Shown here: piece by piece, positions 17,905 to 25,836 of the stretch | How the letters are laid out: each line of letters starts with the position of its first letter | Position numbering within the stretch: position 1 is the stretch's first letter | NCBI RefSeq assembly: GCF_947495965.1 | Contig: NZ_CANMBB010000004.1 | Location: forward strand, 124,001-188,000 | Origin: an uncultured Maribacter sp. | Lineage (GTDB): Bacteria > Bacteroidota > Bacteroidia > Flavobacteriales > Flavobacteriaceae | Direction of reading: 5' to 3' | Length of the DNA stretch: 64,000 bases | Position numbers and translations under genes: made by a program | Notes under the pieces: generated by a model | Seen by the model: the letters and a program-made list of their open reading frames with translations, nothing else | Told to the model about the DNA's origin: nothing | The model's database searches: none

Positions 17905-18372
17905 ATGGCAGCATTAAAACAAGGAGATAAAGCACCAGACTTTAAATTAGTTGGCACTAATTTAGAACCTATTACATTAGGTAATTATAAAGGAAAGAAT
18001 GTAATACTACACTTTTTTCCTTTAGCGTTTACTAGTGTTTGTACAGAACAATTATGTACTGCTAATGGAGAGGATAACGACTATGCTTCTTTAAATGCAG
18101 AGGTAGTAGGGGTGTCTGTTGATTCTCCTTTTGTTTTGGACAAGTTTGCTAAAGAAAATAATTTAAAATTTCCTTTAGGGTCAGATTTTAACAGAAAGGT
18201 AAGTAAAGATTATGGTGTTTTATTCGATGGCGATTTTGCAGGAATGAGTGGTTTTTCAATGCGTTCTGCGTTTGTAATAGATGGGGCGGGAGTAGTTCGT
18301 TATGCAGAAATTACCGATGGGAAAACACTTCCAAGTTTTGTTAAAATTAAAGAGACATTAGCTGGTTTATAG
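17905..18372 (+). CDS. Peroxiredoxin (AhpC/TSA family)
   Basis: A 155-residue thiol peroxidase. The peroxidatic cysteine is C46 in FTSVCTEQLC; C51 follows five residues later. Start and fold are standard (KQGDKAPDFKLVGTNLEPITL). No signal peptide, so it acts in the cytoplasm. It lies in the operon between a DUF1838 gene and the FGE-fold gene; a likely job is removing peroxide made by the pathway's flavoenzymes or by photo-oxidation of a pigment substrate. Cytoplasmic location means it does not directly protect the exported oxidases. Confidence 0.9.
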   Translation: MAALKQGDKAPDFKLVGTNLEPITLGNYKGKNVILHFFPLAFTSVCTEQLCTANGEDNDYASLNAEVVGVSVDSPFVLDKFAKENNLKFPLGSDFNRKVSKDYGVLFDGDFAGMSGFSMRSAFVIDGAGVVRYAEITDGKTLPSFVKIKETLAGL

Positions 18373-18397
18373 TTTAAAATAAATAAAGTATTAGCTT

Positions 18398-19333
18398 ATG
18401 AGAAAATATCTTTTAATAGTAATTATACCAGTATTATTTTCTTTAAAAAGTAATACTATAGAAGAGATAAAATCTTTTAAAGATTGTAAAAGCTGCCCAG
18501 AAATGATAGAAATTCCAGAAGGCTCTGTTTATATTGGTTCCCATGAAGAAGAGATTGGAAGAAAAAAAGGAGAGCGTAATAGGGTAAAGGCGACTATAGA
18601 AAAACCTTTTGCTATTGCAAAGACAGAGGTTACTCTAGCACAGTTTAGAGTATTCATGAAAGAATCTAAATATAAATCTAATGTGCCAATACGTAACGGA
18701 GAACCTTTAATTGGGTGTAACTATTATGATGGTAAAAGTTATGGTTATATAGCATCGCATAACTGGGAAAATCCTGGATATCCGCAACGCGAAGATGCTC
18801 CTGTAGTATGTGTAAGTTGGAGTGATGCTAAAGCATATTGCGATTGGTTAAGTAAAAAAACAGGAAGAGAATATAGAGTGCCTTCTACAGTAGAATTTGA
18901 GTACGCTACCAGAGCAGGAAGTTCTAGTCCTTGGTTTTGGGGAACAGATCCAGAATTAGCCTGTGATTATGCTAATGTTGGGGATCGTACTTTTTCAAAT
19001 CAATTCCCTACGAGGCCTATATTTCCTTGTACAGACGGTTATGTGTTTACATCTTCAGTTGCAAAATTTAAGCCAAATGCCTTTGGTTTATATGATATGA
19101 TTGGCAATGCTTGGGAATGGACAAATGACTGTTTTAAGAACAACTTAGATGATGCTCCCATAGATGGCTCTTCTTATCTAGGAACAAACGAAGAATGTGT
19201 TTTTAGAACACCAAAAGGAGGAAGCTGGATTAGCGGTGTAGCGTGGGGAAGAACAGCGGTACGCTCCAGAGATGGCGCAGATTATAAAAGTTTTATGTTA
19301 GGATTTAGAGTAGCAGCAGAAATTAAAAAATAA
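18398..19333 (+). CDS. Secreted FGE-fold (sulfatase-modifying-factor-like) protein lacking catalytic cysteines
   Basis: A 311-residue protein with signal peptide (YLLIVIIPVLFSLKS) and the formylglycine-generating-enzyme fold: MIEIPEGSVYIGS, FAIAKTEVTLAQFRVFM, VCVSWSDAKAYCDWLSKKTGREYRVPSTVEFEYA, and GLYDMIGNAWEWT. In true FGE two cysteines follow KGGS in the C-terminal motif; here the segment is PKGGSWISGVAWGRTAVRSRDG and both are absent. It is therefore unlikely to oxidise sulfatase cysteines; the fold also serves other iron enzymes and structural proteins. No sulfatase gene is nearby. Role unknown. Confidence 0.85.
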   Translation: MRKYLLIVIIPVLFSLKSNTIEEIKSFKDCKSCPEMIEIPEGSVYIGSHEEEIGRKKGERNRVKATIEKPFAIAKTEVTLAQFRVFMKESKYKSNVPIRNGEPLIGCNYYDGKSYGYIASHNWENPGYPQREDAPVVCVSWSDAKAYCDWLSKKTGREYRVPSTVEFEYATRAGSSSPWFWGTDPELACDYANVGDRTFSNQFPTRPIFPCTDGYVFTSSVAKFKPNAFGLYDMIGNAWEWTNDCFKNNLDDAPIDGSSYLGTNEECVFRTPKGGSWISGVAWGRTAVRSRDGADYKSFMLGFRVAAEIKK

Positions 19334-19349
19334 TTAAACAGTATAAAAT

Positions 19350-20027
19350 ATGAAAACAATAACTAGTCTTTTTTTTATCATAAGTATGATGGTTACTTGT
19401 TATGCGCAAAACAAATCTCTAGACTCTCTAGAAACAGAGTTAAATAGTATCATGAATATTTGGCCAGGAAAGTATAACAATGATAAGCAAATTGCAAAAG
19501 TAAAAGAAGAAGGGGGAGATGTTTGGTTGTTAGATGATACAGGTAAAGATGGTTATTTACAAATAGAATCGCATTATGTAAAATTAAATAACCCAGCTAT
19601 TGGTGAACATGTATTATATGTAGAAGAATATAGAGACCACCAACCAGATAGTACATATCGCCAACGTATTTATACCCTTACAAAAGATGATAGTTTAAAC
19701 ATTATTCGTGTTAAAATGTGGCCTTTTAAAGATAAAAAAAAGTATGTGGGAGCTTATAATAACTCAGAATTACTAAACTCAATAACTGCAGAAGAGATAA
19801 GTGCATACCCAGATAAATGCGATTTATTAGTTAAGAAAGAGGACGGTAAATTTAATATGTATATGAATGGAACAGACTGTGCTTTTGGAGATAAGTGTTT
19901 TAATTATCAGGTATTATTAAGTGAAAATATTTTTAGTTATCGAGATAAAATAACAAAACTATCTACTGGAGAAACAGTTTCAACTGCAGCTAATTATGCA
20001 TATCATGATTTAGATAGAATTAAGTAA
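19350..20027 (+). CDS. Exported CpcT/CpeT-like protein, 225 aa
   Basis: A 225-residue protein with signal peptide (ITSLFFIISMMVTCYAQ). The body matches CpcT/CpeT: LNSIMNIWPGKYNNDKQIA, HVLYVEEYRDHQPDSTYRQR, CDLLVKKEDGKFNMYMNGTDC and FNYQVLLSENIFSYRD. It is closer to the canonical single-domain length (about 200 residues) than the 348- and 342-residue copies. In cyanobacteria the family binds bilins; this bacterium shows no phycobiliprotein genes in the window, so a transport or catabolic binding role is more plausible than chromophore attachment. Confidence 0.78.
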   Translation: MKTITSLFFIISMMVTCYAQNKSLDSLETELNSIMNIWPGKYNNDKQIAKVKEEGGDVWLLDDTGKDGYLQIESHYVKLNNPAIGEHVLYVEEYRDHQPDSTYRQRIYTLTKDDSLNIIRVKMWPFKDKKKYVGAYNNSELLNSITAEEISAYPDKCDLLVKKEDGKFNMYMNGTDCAFGDKCFNYQVLLSENIFSYRDKITKLSTGETVSTAANYAYHDLDRIK

Positions 20028-20047
20028 AAGGAGTAAAGAAAAAGATT

Positions 20048-21049
20048 ATGAAAAAAACAAAAATAGATATTCCAACTGGCATAGGAGAAGGAGCTATAAC
20101 AGGGTATATACATACTGCAACGTTATGTACGGTAGATTTAGATACCTACAAACATTTTTATGGCGATGTTATGAAAATGCAGATAGATGCTGTTGCTTTA
20201 ACCAAAGATGAAAAAAATGCACAACGTTTATTTTGGCATATTCCATCAAATATTGATTATGATATATACCATTGTTATAGAGCTACAGTCCCAAGTTTAA
20301 TACAGTTGCGAATTATTCATTTAAAAACCGCTACACCAAAAATTCATAATAGCTATAGTTCCTATGAAACAGGCTCTTTTTCATTAGGTTTTCCAACATC
20401 TAATGCAAAGAATATGGATAAAAGAATGCAAGAATATAATGTTCAAGCAATGGCACCAATGCAATTAGGAGATATTGTAAGAGCAGATGGCGAAAAAGGG
20501 CAATATCTTGAAACAATTTATAAAGGGCCAGATTATTTGCATTGTGTAGGTATAGAGCGCGTAAATTTTCCGCAATTAGCACCTTGTGATCCTGCAGATG
20601 GTTTTGGAGGGCCGGGATATTCTGCTTTTGTTGCAAAAGATTCAGATGCTGAGGTTGCATTTTATACCGATGTGTTAGAACATTACATTCTTTTTGATTC
20701 GGTTTGGGAAGCTGCAGATGAAGGAGCCTTAGGGGTGAAAGCAAATACGCCATTTCGTTTTTGCGGTATTTATGCTCCAGAAGCAAAGCAAAACCACTAC
20801 CTTCTTTTAGATTTTAAAGATGGTAATATGGTAGATACCGGAGTACAAAGTTGTATTCCTAATCAAGGTTTAGGTATGTATTCGTTCCAAACTACAGATA
20901 TAGATAAGGTTATGGCTAATGCTGTAAAAAATGGTATTACAGTTAAATCGGAAATTCAAGAAATTTCCGATTATATTTTAGGAGACGGAAAAGCCTGTGT
21001 CTTAGAAACGCCGAATGGATTATATGTAGAAATTTTTCAACAGCATTAA
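20048..21049 (+). CDS. Two-domain VOC protein, 333 aa
   Basis: A 333-residue cytoplasmic protein with two VOC modules: the first starting YIHTATLCTVDLDTYKHFYGDVM, the second GPGYSAFVAKDSDAEVAFYTDVL and ending YILGDGKACVLETPNGLYVEIFQ. It is the same length as the VOC protein at 28748 and related to that at 16035. The H in IHTA and the E in VEIF are at positions where VOC metal ligands often lie, but this is not proof of activity. The next gene begins directly after its stop codon, indicating tight coupling with the CpcT/CpeT-like protein at 21050. Confidence 0.8.
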   Translation: MKKTKIDIPTGIGEGAITGYIHTATLCTVDLDTYKHFYGDVMKMQIDAVALTKDEKNAQRLFWHIPSNIDYDIYHCYRATVPSLIQLRIIHLKTATPKIHNSYSSYETGSFSLGFPTSNAKNMDKRMQEYNVQAMAPMQLGDIVRADGEKGQYLETIYKGPDYLHCVGIERVNFPQLAPCDPADGFGGPGYSAFVAKDSDAEVAFYTDVLEHYILFDSVWEAADEGALGVKANTPFRFCGIYAPEAKQNHYLLLDFKDGNMVDTGVQSCIPNQGLGMYSFQTTDIDKVMANAVKNGITVKSEIQEISDYILGDGKACVLETPNGLYVEIFQQH

Positions 21050-21616
21050 ATGAATTCAATATTAAAGAAGTTTGCAAATATACTCTGCGGTACGCTAGAC
21101 AATAAAGCACAAATAGAAGCTGAAATTTCCGAAGGGAAGCAGATACACCCGTATGCAAAACATGTAACGGATGTTTGTGACCATCGTATAATAAATAGAC
21201 CAGAGGGGCATCCTGGAATATACATTTTAGAGGAAAGTTATTACGTTAAGCCAGGGCAATCGGAAACAGAAATTAAACCACTATTTTTTTATATCACTGT
21301 AAAAGGAGATACTTCGGTTTTATTACATTCTATGCAAGTTCCACTTCATATGAAACCTGAAGAGGTTATTAATACCAATGACGATTTAGTTTTTGATTTT
21401 AACGAATTAGAAATGAGACCTTGGGGGCCTGCAGAATATACTTGGCATGAAGACAAACAATGTTTCACCGTAGATCATGAAGGTCCCATAAATGGAATCT
21501 CATTTAGATTAACCGAAACTTTAAAAGAAGGGGAACTTTTTGTGATGGAGTTAGTACATAAAGACGGTGTTAAACTAACCCCATATAATACACCTATACA
21601 CTATATAAAAATATAA
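21050..21616 (+). CDS. Cytoplasmic CpcT/CpeT-like protein, 188 aa
   Basis: A 188-residue protein with no signal peptide. The start LKKFANILCGTLDNKAQIEAE closely parallels the CpcT/CpeT opening (LxxLVGTFSNQAQA), and PGIYILEESYYVKPGQSE and the C-terminal FRLTETLKEGELFVME follow the family order. It is the only copy expected in the cytoplasm and has the canonical size, so it could hand a ligand from the importers (MFS genes 3 bases downstream) to the cytoplasmic enzymes. The GCSM-like motif seen in the other copies is not evident, so similarity is weaker. Confidence 0.65.
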   Translation: MNSILKKFANILCGTLDNKAQIEAEISEGKQIHPYAKHVTDVCDHRIINRPEGHPGIYILEESYYVKPGQSETEIKPLFFYITVKGDTSVLLHSMQVPLHMKPEEVINTNDDLVFDFNELEMRPWGPAEYTWHEDKQCFTVDHEGPINGISFRLTETLKEGELFVMELVHKDGVKLTPYNTPIHYIKI

Positions 21617-21618
21617 CT

Positions 21619-22845
21619 ATGAGCGAAAAACAAACATTTGGCGCCTTATTTGGTATTGCAATATTAGGTACCATAACCTTAGTGGTTACCAACGGAATGA
21701 CCATATCAGGTATTGGTGTTTTTGATACTGCAATACTCGAAGAATTTGGATTAACCCGTTCTGAACTTAAGCTTCGAGGTTTAGTTAATTTGGTTGCCTC
21801 ATCGGTCATTATGCCGTTTGTAGGTGCTACTATTGACCGTTTTGGCGTAAAAAAAATGCTTGTAATTGGTTTGTTATTTATTGCTAGTTTACTTTATTCT
21901 TATTCACTTGTACAAGCTGCCTGGCATATGTATGTTATACATTTTTTGTTTGCCTTTGCTGTTTCTGCAGCTGGTACTCTTGCGGTTATTATAATGGTTT
22001 CACAACGCATAAAAAGTAAAAGAGGAACCGCAATAGGTATAGCTTTAGCTGGTACTTCATTAGGTGGTGTTATTATTCCTCAAATAGGATTACGATTGTT
22101 TAATAATTTTGGATGGCGCGGGGCGTTTCAATGGGAGTCTATTGTACCAGTTTTAATAGCTATTGCAATTTTTATTCTTCTAAAACCTGTAAAATATAAG
22201 AATAAGAATGTTGATACAGCAGTTACAGATGAAGAAACCGGCCTTGTAGAGTTCACCATTAAGGATGCCATAAAAACACCTGTATTTTGGGCAATTTGTT
22301 TTGCAGGTATTTTTTGTTTTTATAGTATCCTTGGTATCATAGATAACTTGTTTTTGTATCTAAGTGAACTTAATTTTACTGCGGAAGAGGCTACAAATGC
22401 ATTTAGTATCTTTTTTGCTATAATTCTTATTGCAAAACTGTCTTCTGGAGTTGCTACAGATTATATTAATGAGCACATGCTATTTAAAATTCAATTGTTG
22501 CTAATGATTTCTGGAGCAGCACTTTTAGCAGTAAACTCTGCAGACCTTATATGGCCATCTCTTATACTATTGGGACTAGGTTGGGGAGGTCTTTACACAT
22601 TATTTAATTATATAATTATAACCACATTTGGTGTAAAATCTGCCGGGAAAATAGGGGGTCTTATCTCATTTTTTGAAGGAGTAGGCTCAGGTTTAGGAAT
22701 GTGGTTAACTGCCGTAATTGCAGATGCTACAGGGTCTTATAGTATAAGTTTTTGGTTTATTGTTGGTTTGCTGTGTATAGCTTTAGCTATTTCGTTTTTT
22801 ATTAAACCCATCGTTCCTGAAAGTAAAAGTATTCCGACTACATAA
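21619..22845 (+). CDS. MFS transporter (tandem pair, first)
   Basis: A 408-residue, 12-helix major-facilitator carrier. Loop 2-3 motif GATIDRFGVKKML and helix 5 RGTAIGIALAGTSLGG are visible, along with a central charged loop around residues 190-210. The pattern recalls the monocarboxylate/oxalate-type MFS group. It begins 3 bases after the cytoplasmic CpcT-like gene. The next gene (22896) is a clear tandem paralogue with the same conserved segments (GWGGLYT followed by FGVKSAGKIGG in both). Likely imports a pathway substrate or fragment; substrate unknown. Confidence 0.88.
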   Translation: MSEKQTFGALFGIAILGTITLVVTNGMTISGIGVFDTAILEEFGLTRSELKLRGLVNLVASSVIMPFVGATIDRFGVKKMLVIGLLFIASLLYSYSLVQAAWHMYVIHFLFAFAVSAAGTLAVIIMVSQRIKSKRGTAIGIALAGTSLGGVIIPQIGLRLFNNFGWRGAFQWESIVPVLIAIAIFILLKPVKYKNKNVDTAVTDEETGLVEFTIKDAIKTPVFWAICFAGIFCFYSILGIIDNLFLYLSELNFTAEEATNAFSIFFAIILIAKLSSGVATDYINEHMLFKIQLLLMISGAALLAVNSADLIWPSLILLGLGWGGLYTLFNYIIITTFGVKSAGKIGGLISFFEGVGSGLGMWLTAVIADATGSYSISFWFIVGLLCIALAISFFIKPIVPESKSIPTT

Positions 22846-22895
22846 ATGTTTTAATAAATAGGCAAGTAAGCCATAACTCTAAAACAACTTAAAAT

Positions 22896-24128
22896 ATGGC
22901 AAACAAAAATTCTTTTATAAAGATACTAGGAGTAGCTATTCTAGGAACAATTTTATTAATAGTATCTAATGGTTTAACCATATCGGGAATTACAATTTTT
23001 GACGAAGCAATTTTGACAGATTTGGATTGGACTAAATCCGAATTAAAATTTAGAGATTTTATTAATTTAGTATCTGCAGCTTTACTTGCTCCCTTTGTTG
23101 GTGCGGTAATAGATAAATACGGAGCAAAACGATTAATGATAATTGGTTTGCTTGTAATCTCTGCAATGCTATACCTTTATTCTAAGATAGCGTTTACCTG
23201 GCACGTATACTTAATTCATTTTGTTTTTGCAATTGCACTCTCTGGTGCAGGAGCTCTTGCAGTCTTGATAATGGTTTCAAAACGTGTTACTGAAAAAAGA
23301 GGAATAGCTATAGGAATAGCATTAGCAGGAACTTCTGCAGGGGGTATTATTATTCCTCAAATAGGAATTCCGTTATTAAAGAATTTTGGTTGGCGTACTG
23401 CATTTCAGTACGAGGCTTTACTACCTATTTTAGTAGCACTACTATTATTTATTTTTATAAAACCTGTTAAGTTTAAAGAGAAAACAAGTACAGATACTTC
23501 TGCAAAAGATAAAGAAACTGGGCTAATTGAAATTCAATTTAAAAAAGCGTTAAAAACACGTGTTTTTTGGGCTATTTGTATCGTAGGGGCATGTTGCTTT
23601 TATAGTATAATGGGACTAATAACAAATCTTTTTCTATACTTGAGGGAGCAAGATTTTTCAGTGGTCTCTGCAGGAAATACGTTAAGTGTTTTCTTTATGA
23701 TTATTTTGGGTTCTAAATTGGTATCTGGTACCATTGCAGAATACATAAATGAACATAAGCTTTTTAAAATTCAGGTGTCTTTAATGGCTTTAGGAGCTTT
23801 GTGTATTGCCCTTGATTCTCCTGTTTTAGTATGGCCTGCCTTAATATTATATGCCTTAGGCTGGGGAGGTCTTTACACTATAATTAACTATATTATTATT
23901 ACCACATTTGGTGTTAAATCTGCAGGTAAAATAGGAGGGATAATAGCAGCTTTTAAAGGCCTTGGAGCTGGCTTAGGAGCTTGGATGACAGGTTTAATAT
24001 CGGACCAAACAGGTTCTTATAGTATGAGTTTTTGGGTGGTAGTAATTATACTTTGTATAGCAATTTCTGTTTCCTTTTTTATAAAACCAATTATTGCTGT
24101 TCAAGAAACAGAAAAAGTAACTTCTTAA
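22896..24128 (+). CDS. MFS transporter (tandem pair, second)
   Basis: A 410-residue inner-membrane carrier paralogous to the preceding gene. Shared segments include GAVIDKYGAKRLM, RGIAIGIALAGTSAGGIIIPQIG and TTFGVKSAGKIGG, with differences in the central loop (TSTDTSAKDKETGL). Two adjacent, diverged copies suggest two related substrates, as expected if a larger molecule is split into similar but not identical fragments. A third MFS gene is cut by the left window edge. Confidence 0.88.
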   Translation: MANKNSFIKILGVAILGTILLIVSNGLTISGITIFDEAILTDLDWTKSELKFRDFINLVSAALLAPFVGAVIDKYGAKRLMIIGLLVISAMLYLYSKIAFTWHVYLIHFVFAIALSGAGALAVLIMVSKRVTEKRGIAIGIALAGTSAGGIIIPQIGIPLLKNFGWRTAFQYEALLPILVALLLFIFIKPVKFKEKTSTDTSAKDKETGLIEIQFKKALKTRVFWAICIVGACCFYSIMGLITNLFLYLREQDFSVVSAGNTLSVFFMIILGSKLVSGTIAEYINEHKLFKIQVSLMALGALCIALDSPVLVWPALILYALGWGGLYTIINYIIITTFGVKSAGKIGGIIAAFKGLGAGLGAWMTGLISDQTGSYSMSFWVVVIILCIAISVSFFIKPIIAVQETEKVTS

Positions 24129-24139
24129 TTTTTGTCCCT

Positions 24140-25195
24140 ATGTTATTAGATATTTTAAAAAATAGAAAACCAGAAAATGTAATTACAGAAACTGAATATG
24201 ATTATGTTAGACTTAGTGCTAACGAGAACCCTTTAGGTCCTTCTAAAAAAGTTAGAAAAGCTATGATAGATGCTCTTGATAAAGGGTGTCGTTACCCTTA
24301 TGAAGAAACAGAAGCATTGGCAGAACTTATTTCAAGAAAAGAAGGGGTTTCTAGAGCACATATAGTTATTTGCGTGGGTTCCTCTGAGGGTTTAAATGCT
24401 ACGGGGTTAACATATGGAGTTAATGGTGGAGAAATTATAACCGCGGATCCTGTATATGATTTTTTAATGACTTATGCAGAGCGTTTTGGTGCTTTTATTA
24501 ATAAAGTACCGCTAACCAAAGATATGCGTCATGATTTAGCCGAAATGAAGAGAAGAATTACCAGCCGTACTTCTTTGGTTTTTGTTTGCAATCCTAATAA
24601 TCCAACAGGGGATCTAATTCCAAAAGAGGAGTTGTTAGATTTCTTTACTTCGGTATCGGAAAAAACAACAGTATTTTCAGATGAAGCTTATTGTGACTAT
24701 ATAACAGAGCCAGATTATCCTTCCATGATTGAACTAGTTAAAGAAGGTAAAAATGTAATTGTGTCTAAGTCTTTTTCTAAAGTGTATGCACTTGCGGGTC
24801 TTAGAATGGGCTATTTAGTTGCTAGGCCAGATATTGCAGCAAGAATTAGAAAAAATATAATGGCAAGGCCAAATATGATGGCAATAGCAGCAATAAAAGC
24901 ATCTTATGAAGATGAAGAGTTTTATGCAAAAAGTCTTGCTTATAACATGGAATGTAAACAGTATGTATATAAAATACTAGAAGAGCTTAACCTTTATTAT
25001 ATTCCCTCGCATACCAATTTTATTTTCTTTAATTCCGGCATAGATATTAGAGAGCTTCGCGTACAAATGAGGGATAAAGGAATAGCTATAGGACGCCCTT
25101 TTTTACCGCATACAAATTGGTGTCGTATAAGTATGGGAAACATGGAAGATATGATAAAATTTGGGGAGGCTTTAAAACAAGTTATAAATAGATAA
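24140..25195 (+). CDS. PLP aminotransferase, HisC-like fold type I
   Basis: A 351-residue PLP enzyme. I start it at the ATG at 24140 because the longer frame overlaps the MFS gene and its extra residues do not resemble the family. Motifs: LSANENPLGPS, CNPNNPTGDLIP, FSDEAYCDY and the PLP lysine in VSKSFSKVYALAGLRMGY. It resembles histidinol-phosphate aminotransferase, but there are no histidine genes here, so another amino acid or a cysteine adduct may be the substrate. It is the last gene of the second plus-strand operon, before a strong terminator, and faces RidA and a sulfurtransferase. Confidence 0.85.
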   Translation: MLLDILKNRKPENVITETEYDYVRLSANENPLGPSKKVRKAMIDALDKGCRYPYEETEALAELISRKEGVSRAHIVICVGSSEGLNATGLTYGVNGGEIITADPVYDFLMTYAERFGAFINKVPLTKDMRHDLAEMKRRITSRTSLVFVCNPNNPTGDLIPKEELLDFFTSVSEKTTVFSDEAYCDYITEPDYPSMIELVKEGKNVIVSKSFSKVYALAGLRMGYLVARPDIAARIRKNIMARPNMMAIAAIKASYEDEEFYAKSLAYNMECKQYVYKILEELNLYYIPSHTNFIFFNSGIDIRELRVQMRDKGIAIGRPFLPHTNWCRISMGNMEDMIKFGEALKQVINR

Positions 25196-25215
25196 CCAAT
25201 AGAATAATCCCTAAA

Positions 25216-25263
25216 AAAATAAGGCAATAAATAGCTTTTAAAAGCTATTTATTGCCTTATTTT
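25216..25263. terminator. Bidirectional terminator, perfect 48-bp palindrome
   Basis: A perfect inverted repeat centred between 25239 and 25240, with A-rich left and T-rich right flanks, lies between the convergent aminotransferase and RidA genes. Both strands give a GC-containing stem (GGC/GCC at 25223-25225 and 25254-25256) followed by U residues, so it can end both operons. Confidence 0.9.
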
Positions 25264-25277
25264 ATGTGTATAAGTAA

Positions 25278-25826
25278 TTATTCTTCTTTAATTTGAACAA
25301 TCATTTCTATTTCACATGCCCCATTAAAAGGAATTGCTGCCATACCCACGGCAGACCTGGCATGTAAACCTCGTTCACCAAAAACTTCAAACATTAAATC
25401 AGAAAATCCATTCATCACTTTGGATTGATCTGTGAAATTAGGGTCAGAATTTACCATTCCCAATACTTTTACAATTTTCTCTACTTTATTTAAGTCTCCC
25501 AAATACAATTTTAAAGTAGATAAATGATTAACGCCAACAAGTCGAGCGGCATCATAGCCTTCTTCAACAGTTAAATCTTTACCTAGTTTACCTTTGTAAT
25601 TTTTGGTTTTAGAGAAAGGCAAATTTCCAGATAAATATAGCATGTTGCCACTTTTTACAGCTAATGATATTTTAAAAGTTTTAGGTTCTTTAGGCTCGGT
25701 TAATTCTATTCCTAGCTCATTTAATCGTTCTTCTATATCATAATCATACAAATCATTTATAGAAGAGTCTTGGGCATTAGAAAATGTTACTCCCACAAAA
25801 AATAATAACAAGATGGCGTTTTTCAT
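25278..25826 (-). CDS. Exported RidA/YjgF-family protein
   Basis: A 182-residue protein when started at the ATG at 25826, which gives a signal peptide MKNAILLLFFVGVTFSNAQ; the longer frame to 25928 would overlap the sulfurtransferase. The RidA pattern includes VKSGNMLYLSGNLPF, a variable middle, and RSAVGMAAIPFNGACEIEMIVQ with the conserved Arg and Glu near the C-terminus. RidA enzymes hydrolyse reactive enamines/imines such as 2-aminoacrylate. A periplasmic location is unusual for that task and points to a different imine source, perhaps the exported flavin amine oxidases. Last gene of the minus-strand operon. Confidence 0.82.
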   Translation of the reverse strand: MKNAILLLFFVGVTFSNAQDSSINDLYDYDIEERLNELGIELTEPKEPKTFKISLAVKSGNMLYLSGNLPFSKTKNYKGKLGKDLTVEEGYDAARLVGVNHLSTLKLYLGDLNKVEKIVKVLGMVNSDPNFTDQSKVMNGFSDLMFEVFGERGLHARSAVGMAAIPFNGACEIEMIVQIKEE

Positions 25827-25836
25827 AAATTTTAAT

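Noticed and set aside
18398-19333. Sulfatase-activating enzyme
   Set aside because: Both active-site cysteines are missing from the C-terminal motif and no sulfatase gene is present in the window.
20400-20786. 128-residue minus-strand reading frame
   Set aside because: It lies wholly inside the VOC gene at 20048, has Leu/His/Gln-rich composition typical of a shadow frame, and shows no family pattern.
13950-21616. A phycobilisome assembly operon
   Set aside because: No phycobiliprotein, linker or bilin synthesis gene is present; surrounding genes are catabolic and several CpcT-like proteins are exported.
24032-24139. Longer N-terminus for the HisC-like aminotransferase
   Set aside because: It overlaps the MFS gene by almost 100 bases in another frame and encodes residues unlike the family; the ATG at 24140 gives a normal start.
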